Shown here one piece after another: positions 35,054 through 43,243 of a DNA stretch of 64,000 bases. The position numbers were made by a program, and so were the translations under genes. This DNA comes from Streptomyces chromofuscus (lineage in GTDB: Bacteria; Actinomycetota; Actinomycetes; Streptomycetales; Streptomycetaceae), in contig NZ_CP063374.1 of NCBI RefSeq assembly GCF_015160875.1, positions 6,575,501-6,639,500 on the forward strand, read 5' to 3'. A model generated the notes under the pieces. It saw only the letters and a list, made by a program, of their open reading frames with translations. It searched no databases and was not told the origin of the DNA. The number at the start of each line of letters is the position of its first letter. The first letter of the stretch is position 1.

Positions 35054-36547
35054 TCACCGCAGCGGATTGGGCAGCTCCGCCCACAGGTCGCCGGCCGTTC
35101 CCCGCGACAGCCGCATCAGCGTCAACGCCTTGGCCGGCAGGGGTTCCTCGCACAGCGCGGCCAGGTCGGGGGTGCGCGGCAGCTCGCGTACGGCGGCCTG
35201 CAGCGCCGCCCGCAGAACGGCCCCCGACCCCGCGGTCCCGGCCAGCGCCCCCGCCACCAGCGACCCGAACAGCTTGCGCCGCAGCGCCGTCACGTCGTCC
35301 GTGACGATCCGGGCGGGCAGCTCCGGGAGCCTGATGCCGTGCCGCGCCAGCCGGGCCGGGCTGAGGCGGATGTCCGCCAGGTCGCGGTAGACCAGCCGCA
35401 CCGGGGCGCCGGTCGCGGACAGCACGACGAGGAGGTTCTGGCCGTGGGCCTCCAGCGCCACGCCCAGGTCGAGCAGCCGCAGTCCGACGCCGAGCGCGAG
35501 CCGGGCGAACGCGGCCGACCAGTCTGCCGACCCGGCCCGCTCGGTGGTCGCCAGCGCGGCCACCGGCAGCACCCGCTCGCCGGGCCCGGCGTACACCTGC
35601 GGCGACTCCCGCAGCACCGCCGCCAGGTCCGGCGACCCGTCCGTGACCGCGCCCAGCGTACGCGTGACGTGCAGCAGGCCGTCCGTGCGCGCCGCCAGTT
35701 CCTCCGCGAACGCCGACAGCGTCATGGACGCGGCGACCGACGCCACCGAGATGTCCCGCACCGACGACGTCAGGCGTGCGCTGAGCGCGGTCTTGACGTG
35801 CGTGCCGTCGCTCAGGGCGAGGGTGCGCAGGGACATCAGCGGGTGGCCGGTGAGCCGTGACTCGCAGGGCCGCTTCAGCACGTGCGCCGCCTGCCACGGG
35901 TGCACCGGGACCAGCACCCGCCCCCGCTCCCGCATCCGCTCCGGCCAGGCCCCCGTCACCAGGCACGTCTCCGCAGGGACCGGCACCAGCCCGAGCCCCA
36001 CCAGCGGGCGGTGCTCGGGCGCGTAGGCCAACTGCTCGGCGACCGAGAAGCCGGGCCGGGAACGGCAGTTGGGGTGGTACGGATGACCGTCCACCACGCG
36101 CTGCTCCCATTCCCAGTCGGTTCCCGGCCACTCCTGCGGGTGAGCCGGCTGTCCGGCCCTGGACAGGGCCAGTGAGGCGACGCTGTGATCGAGTTCGGCG
36201 GCGAGGTCCGCGCCGTGCGGTACCGCGAGGTCCGCCAGCAGCCGTGCCGGACGGTCGTGCTCGACGTCGCCGAGTCGTACGGCGGTGACGTAGGCCACGG
36301 TCGCGTACGGGTCCGGGGCGGGGCCGTGCAGCAGGCGGCCGTCGCGCAGGCGCAGGGTGACGCCGTCCCGGCTCGGGGCGCGGCCTTCGATCCAAGGGAG
36401 CGGCTCATGGGTGAGCGCACGCCACAGGCGCGTCAGCACGGCCGCCCGGGCCCCGGGCAGTTCGGCCGCGTACCGCGCGGTGAGGTCCGGGCGGACGACG
36501 GACAGTTCGTCGGCGACCTCGGCCTCGGCGGTGGGACGACGGTGCAC
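35054..36547 (-). CDS. IucA/IucC-family siderophore synthetase
   Basis: 497 residues from GTG 36547 (GAGGAG 6 bases upstream). Signs of NRPS-independent siderophore synthetases: WEQRVVDGHPYHPNCRSRPG, VPVHPWQAAHVLK, TALSARLTSSVRDI, and the C-terminal VALEAHGQNLLVV and RLVYRDLADIRLS. The family adenylates citrate or another acid and joins an amine or hydroxylamine. It is divergent from a second synthetase, with 110 bases between starts. No lysine/ornithine hydroxylase, acyltransferase or transporter lies nearby. I saw no DmdR/IdeR-type iron box in the promoter. Confidence 0.93.
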   Translation of the reverse strand: MHRRPTAEAEVADELSVVRPDLTARYAAELPGARAAVLTRLWRALTHEPLPWIEGRAPSRDGVTLRLRDGRLLHGPAPDPYATVAYVTAVRLGDVEHDRPARLLADLAVPHGADLAAELDHSVASLALSRAGQPAHPQEWPGTDWEWEQRVVDGHPYHPNCRSRPGFSVAEQLAYAPEHRPLVGLGLVPVPAETCLVTGAWPERMRERGRVLVPVHPWQAAHVLKRPCESRLTGHPLMSLRTLALSDGTHVKTALSARLTSSVRDISVASVAASMTLSAFAEELAARTDGLLHVTRTLGAVTDGSPDLAAVLRESPQVYAGPGERVLPVAALATTERAGSADWSAAFARLALGVGLRLLDLGVALEAHGQNLLVVLSATGAPVRLVYRDLADIRLSPARLARHGIRLPELPARIVTDDVTALRRKLFGSLVAGALAGTAGSGAVLRAALQAAVRELPRTPDLAALCEEPLPAKALTLMRLSRGTAGDLWAELPNPLR

Positions 36548-36657
36548 GGGTGGCTCCTCGGGACGAGTCGGGGCAGAACGGCGCGACCTGGGCGTCACGG
36601 CGGCCGGTGACGACAGCGATACTGATCGCCTCCGCACCAAAGAACCGTAGGGAACGA

Positions 36658-38172
36658 GTGGAACGCGTGGACCTCATCCCCCCGCCCGCGGGCTCCGACG
36701 CCGCAGCACTGGTGGACGTCGCCGATCTGGCCGACGCCCATGCGGCCGCGCCGCTGCTCAACTGCCTGCTGCGCGAGGTGGCGCTGCCGCTGCCCGGCCG
36801 CGAGGGGGTCTACCGGCTGCCCGGCGGTGACCGGCTGCTACGGGTGCGCGGCACACGGCGGCCCACCGCACCCGAGGTGTACACGCCACACGGCTGGCGC
36901 CGTCTCGGCCACGCCGAACTCGTCAAGCTCGTCACCGAGGAACTGCGCCGCCACACCGGTCTGTCCAACCACGAACTGCCCGCCGAGATGCTCGACAGCC
37001 GGGACGCCGTCGCCGCCATCCTCGCCGCACGCGCGCGTGCCACCCCGCCCGACGACCCCTATCTGCGCTCCGAGCAGTCCCTGGTCACTGGCCACCCCCA
37101 CCACCCCGCACCCAAGGCGCGCGGTGGCGGCCCGGTCGCCGGCTGGCTGCCGTACGCGCCCGAGGCGCACGCCCGCTTCCCCCTCGTGCTGCTCGGACTG
37201 CGCGAGGACACCGTCGTCGAGGAGGGCGACACCTCGGCGCTGGACGGCCTCGGCACGCCCCCGCCCGGATACCGGCTGCTGCCCGCCCACCCCTGGCAGC
37301 TCGATCTGGCCGCCCACGACCTCGCCCCCGCCCTCGCCGACGGCCGGCTGGTCCGGCTGGGCACCACCGCCTCCCCGGTCTGGCCGACGGCCGCGATCCG
37401 CACGGTGTACGCCCCGGACCGCGACCTGTTCCTCAAGTTCAGCCTCGACGTGCGCATCACCAATGACGTGCGGAGGCTGTGGCGGCACGACCTGCTGAAG
37501 CTGCGCCGCACCGACGCCGCCGTAGGCAGGGCCTTCGCGGGCGGTCCGGCGGCCTGGCTGAGCGACCGGGGGTACCGCACCGCCGACTTCGCCTTCGAGG
37601 AACTCGCCGTCCTGGTCCGCGACGGACTGGGCGGCGCCGTCCTGCCCGGGGCGACCCCGTTCCTGACCGCCGGGCTGGTGGAGGGTTTCGCGGGCAGCCC
37701 GCTGGACGGTCCTGTCGACCCGGTGCGCTGGTGGGAGGCGTATCTGCGCCAGGTGGTGCCCCCGGTCCTGTCGGCCTTCGCCGACCACGGCGTCGTCCTG
37801 GAGGCGCATCTGCAGAACTCGCTCGTCGCCTGTGACGGCGAGGGGGCACCGGTGCAGGCGCTGTTCCGGGACGCGGAGGGGGTGAAGCTGCTGCCGGACG
37901 TCTCGCGTGCGGCCGGGTGGGAGCGGCTGGTGTACTGCCTGGTCGTCAACCACCTGGCCGAACTGGCCGGAGCGCTCGCCGAGCGTCACCCGGGACTCGA
38001 CCCCTGGCCCGCCGTCCGCGCCGAACTGGTCCGGCACGACCTGCCCGAGGTCGCCGCGCTGCTCACCGCGCCGACGCTCCCCGCCAAGACGAACCTGCTG
38101 CTGCGCTGGACGGGAGCCGACGGGGCCGCCGCCCGCTACCGGCCGCTGCCCAACCCGCTGGCCCGCGACTGA
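36658..38172 (+). CDS. IucA/IucC-family siderophore synthetase, second copy
   Basis: 504 residues. It shares the layout of its divergent neighbour but is only a distant paralog: EQSLVTGHPHHPAPKARGGG, LLPAHPWQLDLAAHD, LKFSLDVRITNDVRRLWRHD, and VVLEAHLQNSLVACDGEG, QALFRDAEGVKLL. GTG 36658 is chosen (AGGGA 4 bases upstream); GTG 36667 is an alternative. The pair could make a two-step siderophore together with genes elsewhere. The substrates are not deducible from the sequence. Confidence 0.93.
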   Translation: MERVDLIPPPAGSDAAALVDVADLADAHAAAPLLNCLLREVALPLPGREGVYRLPGGDRLLRVRGTRRPTAPEVYTPHGWRRLGHAELVKLVTEELRRHTGLSNHELPAEMLDSRDAVAAILAARARATPPDDPYLRSEQSLVTGHPHHPAPKARGGGPVAGWLPYAPEAHARFPLVLLGLREDTVVEEGDTSALDGLGTPPPGYRLLPAHPWQLDLAAHDLAPALADGRLVRLGTTASPVWPTAAIRTVYAPDRDLFLKFSLDVRITNDVRRLWRHDLLKLRRTDAAVGRAFAGGPAAWLSDRGYRTADFAFEELAVLVRDGLGGAVLPGATPFLTAGLVEGFAGSPLDGPVDPVRWWEAYLRQVVPPVLSAFADHGVVLEAHLQNSLVACDGEGAPVQALFRDAEGVKLLPDVSRAAGWERLVYCLVVNHLAELAGALAERHPGLDPWPAVRAELVRHDLPEVAALLTAPTLPAKTNLLLRWTGADGAAARYRPLPNPLARD

Positions 38173-38221
38173 TCCGGGAGTCGGCCGGGGCCCAGCAAGC
38201 CGGGGCACAAAAAAGGAGGGT

Positions 38222-38261
38222 GGTGCCCACCGCGCACTCCCCATAGGCGCGTGTGGGCACC
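38222..38261 (+). terminator. Hairpin after the siderophore synthetase
   Basis: GGTGCCCAC pairs with GTGGGCACC (9 bases, 22-base loop), with a further G/C match outside. It follows an A-rich run at 38208-38213. Confidence 0.6.
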
Positions 38262-38375
38262 GCCCCGCGGGCACGGCGACAGCCGCCCGCCATGGCCGCC
38301 CGCTCCGCTCCGCGGGGGCCCCTGCACCCATCGCCACCCGATGCGGTGCAGGTGTCGGTGTGACCGGCCTGTTTC

Positions 38376-38558
38376 TCAGGCCTGGGCGTCACTCCCCGGC
38401 AGCTCGGCCTCCATGACGCGGCGGTGCCTGCCGCTGCCGGGCAGCCCGAGGAGAACGAGGCGCTCGTGGGCGCGTCGACCGCGGTGGCGTCCGCCGCCGG
38501 CGGCGTCCCCCGTCGGGTGCAGGTGCTGAACGGCCAGGAAAAGGGTGGTCTTGAACAT
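38376..38558 (-). CDS. Possible small protein downstream of a shared regulatory motif
   Basis: 60 residues starting MFKTTLFLAVQHLHPTGDAA and ending RVMEAELPGSDAQA. The first residues are hydrophobic but too short for a membrane span. GGAG lies 6 bases upstream of the ATG. Support comes mainly from the promoter-region motif at 38729-38753, which also marks the other genes of this cluster; the leader would then be about 170 bases. Otherwise it could be noise. Confidence 0.35.
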   Translation of the reverse strand: MFKTTLFLAVQHLHPTGDAAGGGRHRGRRAHERLVLLGLPGSGRHRRVMEAELPGSDAQA

Positions 38559-38813
38559 GGGAACTCCGGGAACGCTCTGCGGCCGCTGCGGCCGGTGATG
38601 GTGCCGACGGCTGTCGTGGCTGTGTCGGTGCCGGCAGCCGCCCTTGCCGTGGTGCGCGCCGCCCGGATGTGGTCCTGGTCGGCTGTGACCCTTGGCTTGC
38701 ATTGAAGCTATCAGATGATTGAATGGGATCAATGGTTTTGAGGGTGTGATGATTGCCTCTTCGGGGGACTTCGTGTGGACGGGCCCTCGGAAGGGGCGTG
38801 GCGCCGCCGAGCC
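38559..38813. promoter_or_regulatory. Intergenic region with motif copy TCAATGGTT-N9-TGATGATT
   Basis: Between the small minus-strand frame and the tetR end. The motif at 38729-38754 matches three others in this cluster (39991, 41897, and 41287 reversed). A TCAGATGATTGAATG segment lies just before it. Nothing else is recognised in the stretch. Confidence 0.5.
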
Positions 38814-39455
38814 TCAGTCGGCGGTCGTCGCCCGGGCGCGGCGATAGACGCCGAACCAGTAACCGTTCGCCAGTTCGCGCGCGACGTCGTCGTCGTCGCT
38901 GCCGTCGCTGTCGGCCACCTGCTGGGCGATGACCTGGCCGCCTCCCTGGACGATGACCCGGGCGGCGACGTGCGGGTCGATGTCCGCCGGTGTCCGGCCG
39001 GCCCGCTGCTCCTCTTCGAGGACGGCGACGACATGGTCGACGAAGCGGCCCTGGTCGGCGGTCCACGCCTGCCGCACCGCCGGGTCGTACGCGGCCACTT
39101 CGTTGATCGCGGACAGCAGGGTGGCGTGCTCGCGGTAGTGGCGCAGGATCAGCTCGTAGGTGCGGGCCAGGCCGTCGAGCCCGCCTCCCGGGCCGCAGGG
39201 CCACCAGGAAGCGGCGATGGCGTGGCTCTCCGTCTTCAGCGAGCCGCTCAGCCGGAGCAGGACGTCGACCTTGTCGCGGAAGTACAGGTAGAAGGTGGAA
39301 CGGGAGATCCCGGCGGCGTTCGCGATCTGCTCGACGCTGAGCTCGGTGTAGGTGACACCGTCGCGCAGCAGCTCGTCGATGACGGACAGGATCCGCTTCT
39401 CGAGAGCGGACCTCCGGTCGGCCGCGCTGGAGCGTCGTCGAGTGGTGGAAGCCAT
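38814..39455 (-). CDS. TetR-family regulator
   Basis: 213 residues. The helix-turn-helix (about 18-66) reads KRILSVIDELLRDGVTYTEL and SVEQIANAAGISRSTFYLYF. The C-terminal ligand domain is all-helical and ends with an acidic stretch (DSDGSDDDD) then ELANGYWFGVYRR. It lies 96 bases upstream of, and in the same direction as, the DoxX stop; the target is unknown. Confidence 0.9.
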   Translation of the reverse strand: MASTTRRRSSAADRRSALEKRILSVIDELLRDGVTYTELSVEQIANAAGISRSTFYLYFRDKVDVLLRLSGSLKTESHAIAASWWPCGPGGGLDGLARTYELILRHYREHATLLSAINEVAAYDPAVRQAWTADQGRFVDHVVAVLEEEQRAGRTPADIDPHVAARVIVQGGGQVIAQQVADSDGSDDDDVARELANGYWFGVYRRARATTAD

Positions 39456-39551
39456 GGGCTCATCCTAGAAACCCGCCCACCCCGGTGGGCCTACTGCCCG
39501 GCGGGTGCGGCCGGCGGGTGCGGTGCCGGTGGGGAACGCCCGGCGGGGCGG

Positions 39552-39905
39552 TCAGTCGCCGGCGAGGTGCAGCAGCAGGACGCCCGCCGCGGCGGCGGCC
39601 GAGGCGAGGGCCGGTGCGGTCGCCGTGAAGTCGTCCTTGACGCGCAGGTGGGACGCGGTCCCGCCGAGCATCAGGACGACGAGGCTCACGGCCGCGGCCA
39701 CGCCCACCCAGGTCTCGAACAGGCCCACCAGCAGCCCGATCGCGGCGGCGACTTCCGCCAGCCCGACCAGGCGGAGCAGCGCGGCAGGCACCCGCAGAGG
39801 CCGGGCCATGTCCCGGGTCTTCGGGTGGCCCGCGAGCTTCGGCGCTCCGGCGAAGGTCATGAAGGCCGCGAGCGCGCAGGACAGCGGCACGGTGGCGAGG
39901 GACAT
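39552..39905 (-). CDS. DoxX-like small membrane protein
   Basis: 117 residues with about four membrane helices (PLSCALAAFMTFAGAPKLAG, VPAALLRLVGLAEVAAAIGL, WVGVAAAVSLVVLMLGGT, and a C-terminal one). The LAGHPKTRD loop and overall form fit the DoxX/DoxD-like family, linked to redox stress and quinone or thiosulfate handling. CTGGAG lies before the ATG. It is divergent from the first MarR gene, sharing the region with the motif at 39991. Confidence 0.82.
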   Translation of the reverse strand: MSLATVPLSCALAAFMTFAGAPKLAGHPKTRDMARPLRVPAALLRLVGLAEVAAAIGLLVGLFETWVGVAAAVSLVVLMLGGTASHLRVKDDFTATAPALASAAAAAGVLLLHLAGD

Positions 39906-39990
39906 CGGATGCTCCAGTCGTTCGTTGTCGCACGACGCTCCCGCCCCGTGCGAAGAAATAAGATTGATCGCCGGAAACGATATGCGTTCA

Positions 39991-40018
39991 TCAATGATTC
40001 ATCCATCGTGATGATTCT
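39991..40018. promoter_or_regulatory. Motif TCAATGATT-N9-TGATGATT between doxX and marR1
   Basis: The clearest of four copies. It lies 19-48 bases before the MarR start and 86 bases before doxX on the other strand. It could be the MarR operator, arranged as a direct repeat of ATGATT 17 bases apart. Confidence 0.65.
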
Positions 40019-40038
40019 CTCCTTGGTAGTGTGGGTGC

Positions 40039-40515
40039 ATGAGCGTGAACGAGTCCGTGGCCGAGGCGGCCGAGAGTGACCCTCTGAGCCGGCTCGGATT
40101 CCTGCTGGCCCGCAACGGCGCCATCGCGAACAGCCGGGTGCACGCCGCCTTCGTCTCCAGTGGACTGGCGCCCCGTCAGGGCGCCACGCTGATGCTGCTG
40201 GGCAGGACCGGGTTCATGAGCCAGCAGGCCCTGGCCGCGGCGCTCGAAGTGGATCCCAGCGTCATGGTGGGGATCCTCAACGACCTGGAGTCCGCCCACC
40301 TCGTGGAGCGCCGTCGGGACCCCGCCGACCGGCGGCGCCACATCGTGGCCATCACCGAGGAGGGGCGCGGTGTCCTGGCGAAGGCCCAGGACGCCGTGGT
40401 CGAGGTCGAGCGGGGACTCTTCGCCGACCTGTCCCCGGAGGAGATCGCCACGCTGCGGGATCTCCTGGCCCGCGTCCGCACCACCCCGGGTGACCCGGCC
40501 TGCGCCGAGGACTGA
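40039..40515 (+). CDS. MarR-family regulator, copy 1
   Basis: 158 residues. LGFLLARNGAIANSRVHAAF leads to the winged helix (SQQALAAALEVDPSVMVGIL, then NDLESAHLVERRRDPADRRR). The late acidic helix is FADLSPEEIATLRDLLARV. It is closely similar to the MarR at 40.8 kb on the opposite strand, so the pair arose by duplication. No conserved cysteine sensor apart from the C-terminal CAED. Likely regulates the doxX/azoreductase group through the shared motif. Confidence 0.92.
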   Translation: MSVNESVAEAAESDPLSRLGFLLARNGAIANSRVHAAFVSSGLAPRQGATLMLLGRTGFMSQQALAAALEVDPSVMVGILNDLESAHLVERRRDPADRRRHIVAITEEGRGVLAKAQDAVVEVERGLFADLSPEEIATLRDLLARVRTTPGDPACAED

Positions 40516-40634
40516 TCGACGCGGGGCGCTGGCGTGATCTGCTGGGCGGCCCCATCGGTGGCAAGTCGGGGGTCGCCAAGTCCCGGACGTCCGTCTCCGA
40601 CGTCCACCCTGGACGGCCCGGTCCCCAAACATCC

Positions 40635-40735
40635 TTGGCGTCCAGTCCCCGGACGCCTGTCTCCGTGAACCCTTGGCGTCCAGTCCGCCGACGCCCGTCT
40701 CCCTGAGCCCTTGGCGGCCGAGTCCCCGACGTCCT
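40635..40735. repeat. 38-base tandem repeat, three copies, third degenerate
   Basis: Copies begin at 40635, 40673 and 40711, each starting TTGGCGTCCAGTCC or TTGGCGGCCGAGTCC and continuing with a GACGCC-GTCTCC part. The repeat lies between the convergent marR paralogs. A decayed further copy may precede it (about 40580-40634). Confidence 0.7.
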
Positions 40736-40765
40736 GGTCGGTGCCGTTCCTGCTTCCCGCGGCTG

Positions 40766-41239
40766 CTACTCCGTGCAGGCGGGCTCGTTCCGCGACGTCT
40801 CGATGCGGAGCAGCAGCCCGCGCAGCGTGGCGACCTCCTCCGGTGAAAGTCGGCCGAACATCTCCTGCTCCACGTCGGTCACGGCTTGCCGGGTCTTGGC
40901 CAGCAGGCAGTCGCCCTCGTCCGTGATGGCCACGATGTGCCGGCGACGGTCCGACCGGTCGCGCCGGCGTTCCACGAGCCGGGCGGCCTCCAGGTCGTTG
41001 AGGATGCCGACCATGACGCTCGGGTCGACGTCGAGCGCCGCGGCGAGTGCCTGCTGGCCCATGGAGCCGGACTGGCCCAGCAGGATCAGGGCCGTGCCCT
41101 GCCGGGGTGTCAGCCGGAAGCCCTCCAGAGCGCGGCGTATCCGGCTGTCCGCCGCGGCCCCGTGCCGGGCCAGGAGGAATCCGAGCCGGTCCAGGAGGCC
41201 GGTGTCCCCGTCTTCGGTCAGCCGCGCGTCGTCGATCAC
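40766..41239 (-). CDS. MarR-family regulator, copy 2
   Basis: 157 residues from GTG 41239. The winged helix is QQALAAALDVDPSVMVGILN with DLEAARLVERRRDRSDRRRH, nearly the same as copy 1. The N-terminal and C-terminal arms differ more. The gene faces copy 1 tail to tail. The motif TCAATGATG-N9-TGACGATT (reverse strand, 41287-41262) lies just upstream, so both copies probably share operators, giving cross-regulation. Confidence 0.92.
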   Translation of the reverse strand: MIDDARLTEDGDTGLLDRLGFLLARHGAAADSRIRRALEGFRLTPRQGTALILLGQSGSMGQQALAAALDVDPSVMVGILNDLEAARLVERRRDRSDRRRHIVAITDEGDCLLAKTRQAVTDVEQEMFGRLSPEEVATLRGLLLRIETSRNEPACTE

Positions 41240-41261
41240 CCCGTGATACTAGCAAGAGGTC

Positions 41262-41287
41262 AATCGTCAGCCCATACCCATCATTGA
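41262..41287 (-). promoter_or_regulatory. Motif copy before marR2
   Basis: Read on the minus strand: TCAATGATG-N9-TGACGATT, two mismatches from the copy before marR1. It lies 23 bases upstream of the marR2 GTG. Confidence 0.6.
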
Positions 41288-41378
41288 CCTGCGCCCATCA
41301 TTTCCCTGCGATGGACATCCCGTTGGGCACTGTCCAACGGCGTGGTCCTGGCCACGTCGTCGGGGCCAGGACGTGCTG

Positions 41379-41810
41379 TCAGCCCCGGTGGCTGTCGTAC
41401 CGGCCGGCGAACCGGAGTTGGTCGAGGTACCAGTCCACGGCGTGCCGGCGGTCCGTCACCACGACGACGACCCACGTACCGCCGACCCGGCGGACGAGGC
41501 GATGGCCGTCGTAACGGTAGTGATGCCGGCGGTCGTGGTCGTAGTACCGGAAGCCGTGGTCGTCCACGCCGTCGTGCCGACGCCACTGGTCGTTGCGATC
41601 GTGACGCCTTCCGTCCCGGTAGTAACGCCCGTCGTCCCGCACCGGCACGTTACCGACCGTGGCGCGCCGCTCCGTGACACCGACGCCCTGCCGATCCCCC
41701 GGGGCGGGGAGCGGCTCCGCGGACGCCGAGCCCGCGGTGCCGACCAGGGCGATGCCGGCCAGCGCCGCAGAGACGGCGGAGGTGGCGACGCGTCGTATCA
41801 GCTTGCTCAT
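41379..41810 (-). CDS. Secreted hypothetical protein, His/Tyr/Arg-rich
   Basis: 143 residues. A signal peptide (about 1-32, AGIALVGTAGSASA-EP) is followed by a mature part rich in H, Y, R and D (GRYYRDGRRHDRND, YYDHDRRHHYRYDG) and a last third with strands (RRVGGTWVVVVVTDRRHAVD). The composition could bind metal or cell-wall polymer. Divergent from the azoreductase; the shared motif lies between them at 41897. Confidence 0.75.
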   Translation of the reverse strand: MSKLIRRVATSAVSAALAGIALVGTAGSASAEPLPAPGDRQGVGVTERRATVGNVPVRDDGRYYRDGRRHDRNDQWRRHDGVDDHGFRYYDHDRRHHYRYDGHRLVRRVGGTWVVVVVTDRRHAVDWYLDQLRFAGRYDSHRG

Positions 41811-41896
41811 GTTCGTGACTCCTTGCTGCGCCCGCCTTTGGGCGCCGAGCGACGGTTCCGTCCGTTGAGTTCAAGTTAGCGAATAATTGAGGTGTC

Positions 41897-41922
41897 TCAA
41901 TGATTCTCCAAGCGTGATGGTT
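41897..41922. promoter_or_regulatory. Motif copy between the secreted protein and azoreductase
   Basis: TCAATGATT-N9-TGATGGTT, one mismatch from the marR1 copy. It lies about 117 bases before the azoreductase ATG and 87 bases before the secreted-protein ATG. Confidence 0.65.
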
Positions 41923-42038
41923 GTCTCATGCACTCGTATGGGAGTGAGGAAAAGTAAGTAGCCGTGCTATCAATAGTCACGTACGAAAACTTGGCCCTCG
42001 GCGTACCGCCCGGGCTCCCCGCTGTACTGGAGAAACGC

Positions 42039-42689
42039 ATGGCCACGCTGCTGCACATCGACTCGTCCGTCTTCCCGAGCGAGGCGTCGTCCTCCCGGGC
42101 CGTCACGGACGCCTTCCGCAGGACCTGGCAGGAGCAGCACCCCGACGGCACGGTGATCTACCGTGACCTCGCCGCCAGCCCCGTCCCGCACATCACCGCC
42201 GACGCCCACACCGCCGGTTTCGCCGACCCGGGCAGCCACAGCGCGGAACAGGCCGCCGTCTTCGCCCAGCGCATGCGGCTGATCGAGGAAGTCGAGCAGG
42301 CGGACGCCCTGCTGATCGGCGCGCCGATGTACAACTACACGATCCCGTCCACGCTGAAGGCGTGGCTGGACAACGTGATCCTCTTCGGCCGCACGGCGGG
42401 CGATAACCCCTCCGCCAAGGGCACCCCGGTCACCGTCGTCGCCAGCCGTGGCGGCTCCTACGCACCGGGCACCCCGAAGGAGCCCTTCGAGTACGTGCAG
42501 AACTACCTGCGCGCCATCCTGAGCGACACCCTCGCCCTGGACCTCGACTTCATCGTCCCCGAGCTCACCATGGCCCCGCACAACCCGGCGATGGCCCAGC
42601 TGGTGCCGCTCTTCGAGGCCTCCCGGGACCGCGCCTTCGAGGAGGCGGCCCACAAGGCCAAGCAGCTCGCCGAGCGCCTGGCCGCCTGA
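42039..42689 (+). CDS. azoR: FMN-dependent NADH:quinone/azo reductase
   Basis: 216 residues. A flavodoxin-fold reductase: HIDSSVFPSEASSSRAVTDA at the phosphate loop, LIGAPMYNYTIPSTLKAWLD (the FMN signature), and SRGGSYAPGTPKE. AzoR enzymes reduce quinones and azo compounds with two electrons, protecting against quinone stress. MarR-type quinone sensors and DoxX proteins commonly accompany them, which fits this cluster. GGAGAAA lies before the ATG. Confidence 0.93.
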   Translation: MATLLHIDSSVFPSEASSSRAVTDAFRRTWQEQHPDGTVIYRDLAASPVPHITADAHTAGFADPGSHSAEQAAVFAQRMRLIEEVEQADALLIGAPMYNYTIPSTLKAWLDNVILFGRTAGDNPSAKGTPVTVVASRGGSYAPGTPKEPFEYVQNYLRAILSDTLALDLDFIVPELTMAPHNPAMAQLVPLFEASRDRAFEEAAHKAKQLAERLAA

Positions 42690-42757
42690 TCGGACCGGCG
42701 GCGAACCGGCCGCCGGCAGCCCGGCCGGGGTCTCACCTCGACCGGGCTGACGTCATG

Positions 42758-42985
42758 TCAGCCCCTCCTTCTGCTGCGGGCGTTCGCCTCCGACACCAGG
42801 ACGCGCAGCAGCTCGCGCTGTCCGAGGAGGCGGAGCTGCCATGGCTCCGCATCCCACTCCCGCCCGCCGGCCGGCGGACGGACCTGGAGATACGGGCCCT
42901 CGTGCCCCATGACCCTCCCGAACCGGTCGCGGTGCGTGTCGTGGACGGCGTCGCCCACGCCCGGCACCCCGTCGCCGGCCGTCAT
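42758..42985 (-). CDS. Small hypothetical protein
   Basis: 75 residues (MTAGDGVPGVGDAVHDTHRD, then GHEGPYLQVRPPAGGREWDA). The ATG overlaps the stop of the upstream open frame (ATGA), suggesting coupling. Such small genes usually accompany XRE/DUF397 pairs in streptomycetes. Family not recognised. Confidence 0.5.
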   Translation of the reverse strand: MTAGDGVPGVGDAVHDTHRDRFGRVMGHEGPYLQVRPPAGGREWDAEPWQLRLLGQRELLRVLVSEANARSRRRG

Positions 42986-43212
42986 CCGGCGACCCCCTTG
43001 AGGATCACCTCGGCGAGCATCGGCGCCACGGGCGCGGAGCACACCCCGAGGTGGACGAGCGCGTACCGGGCCTCGCCCTCGCGGTCGTCCGCCCACGGCG
43101 TGCGAATGTCCATCGCGGGCAACTGGATGCCCGCCCGACTGAGCGCCGAGGCGAGGGCGTCGCGGGCGTCGAGGGCTTCCTGGTCTTCTGCGGTACGGAA
43201 GGCATGCGCGTC
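42982..43212 (-). pseudogene. Start-less small gene upstream of the previous one
   Basis: The frame is open from a TAG at 43213-43215 and reads protein-like: TAEDQEALDARDALASALSR, MDIRTPWADDREGEARYALV, and HLGVCSAPVAPMLAEVILKG. No ATG or GTG occurs before an internal ATG at 43113, which would remove the first helix. It is likely a gene whose start was lost, or one using a rare start codon. Confidence 0.45.
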
Positions 43213-43243
43213 CTAGGTCTGGTCGTTCCGTCGATCGGCTGAA

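Noticed and set aside
36548..36657. Iron box in the siderophore synthetase promoter
   Set aside because: I looked for the TTAGGTTAGGCTCACCTAA-like DmdR/IdeR pattern and found no match.
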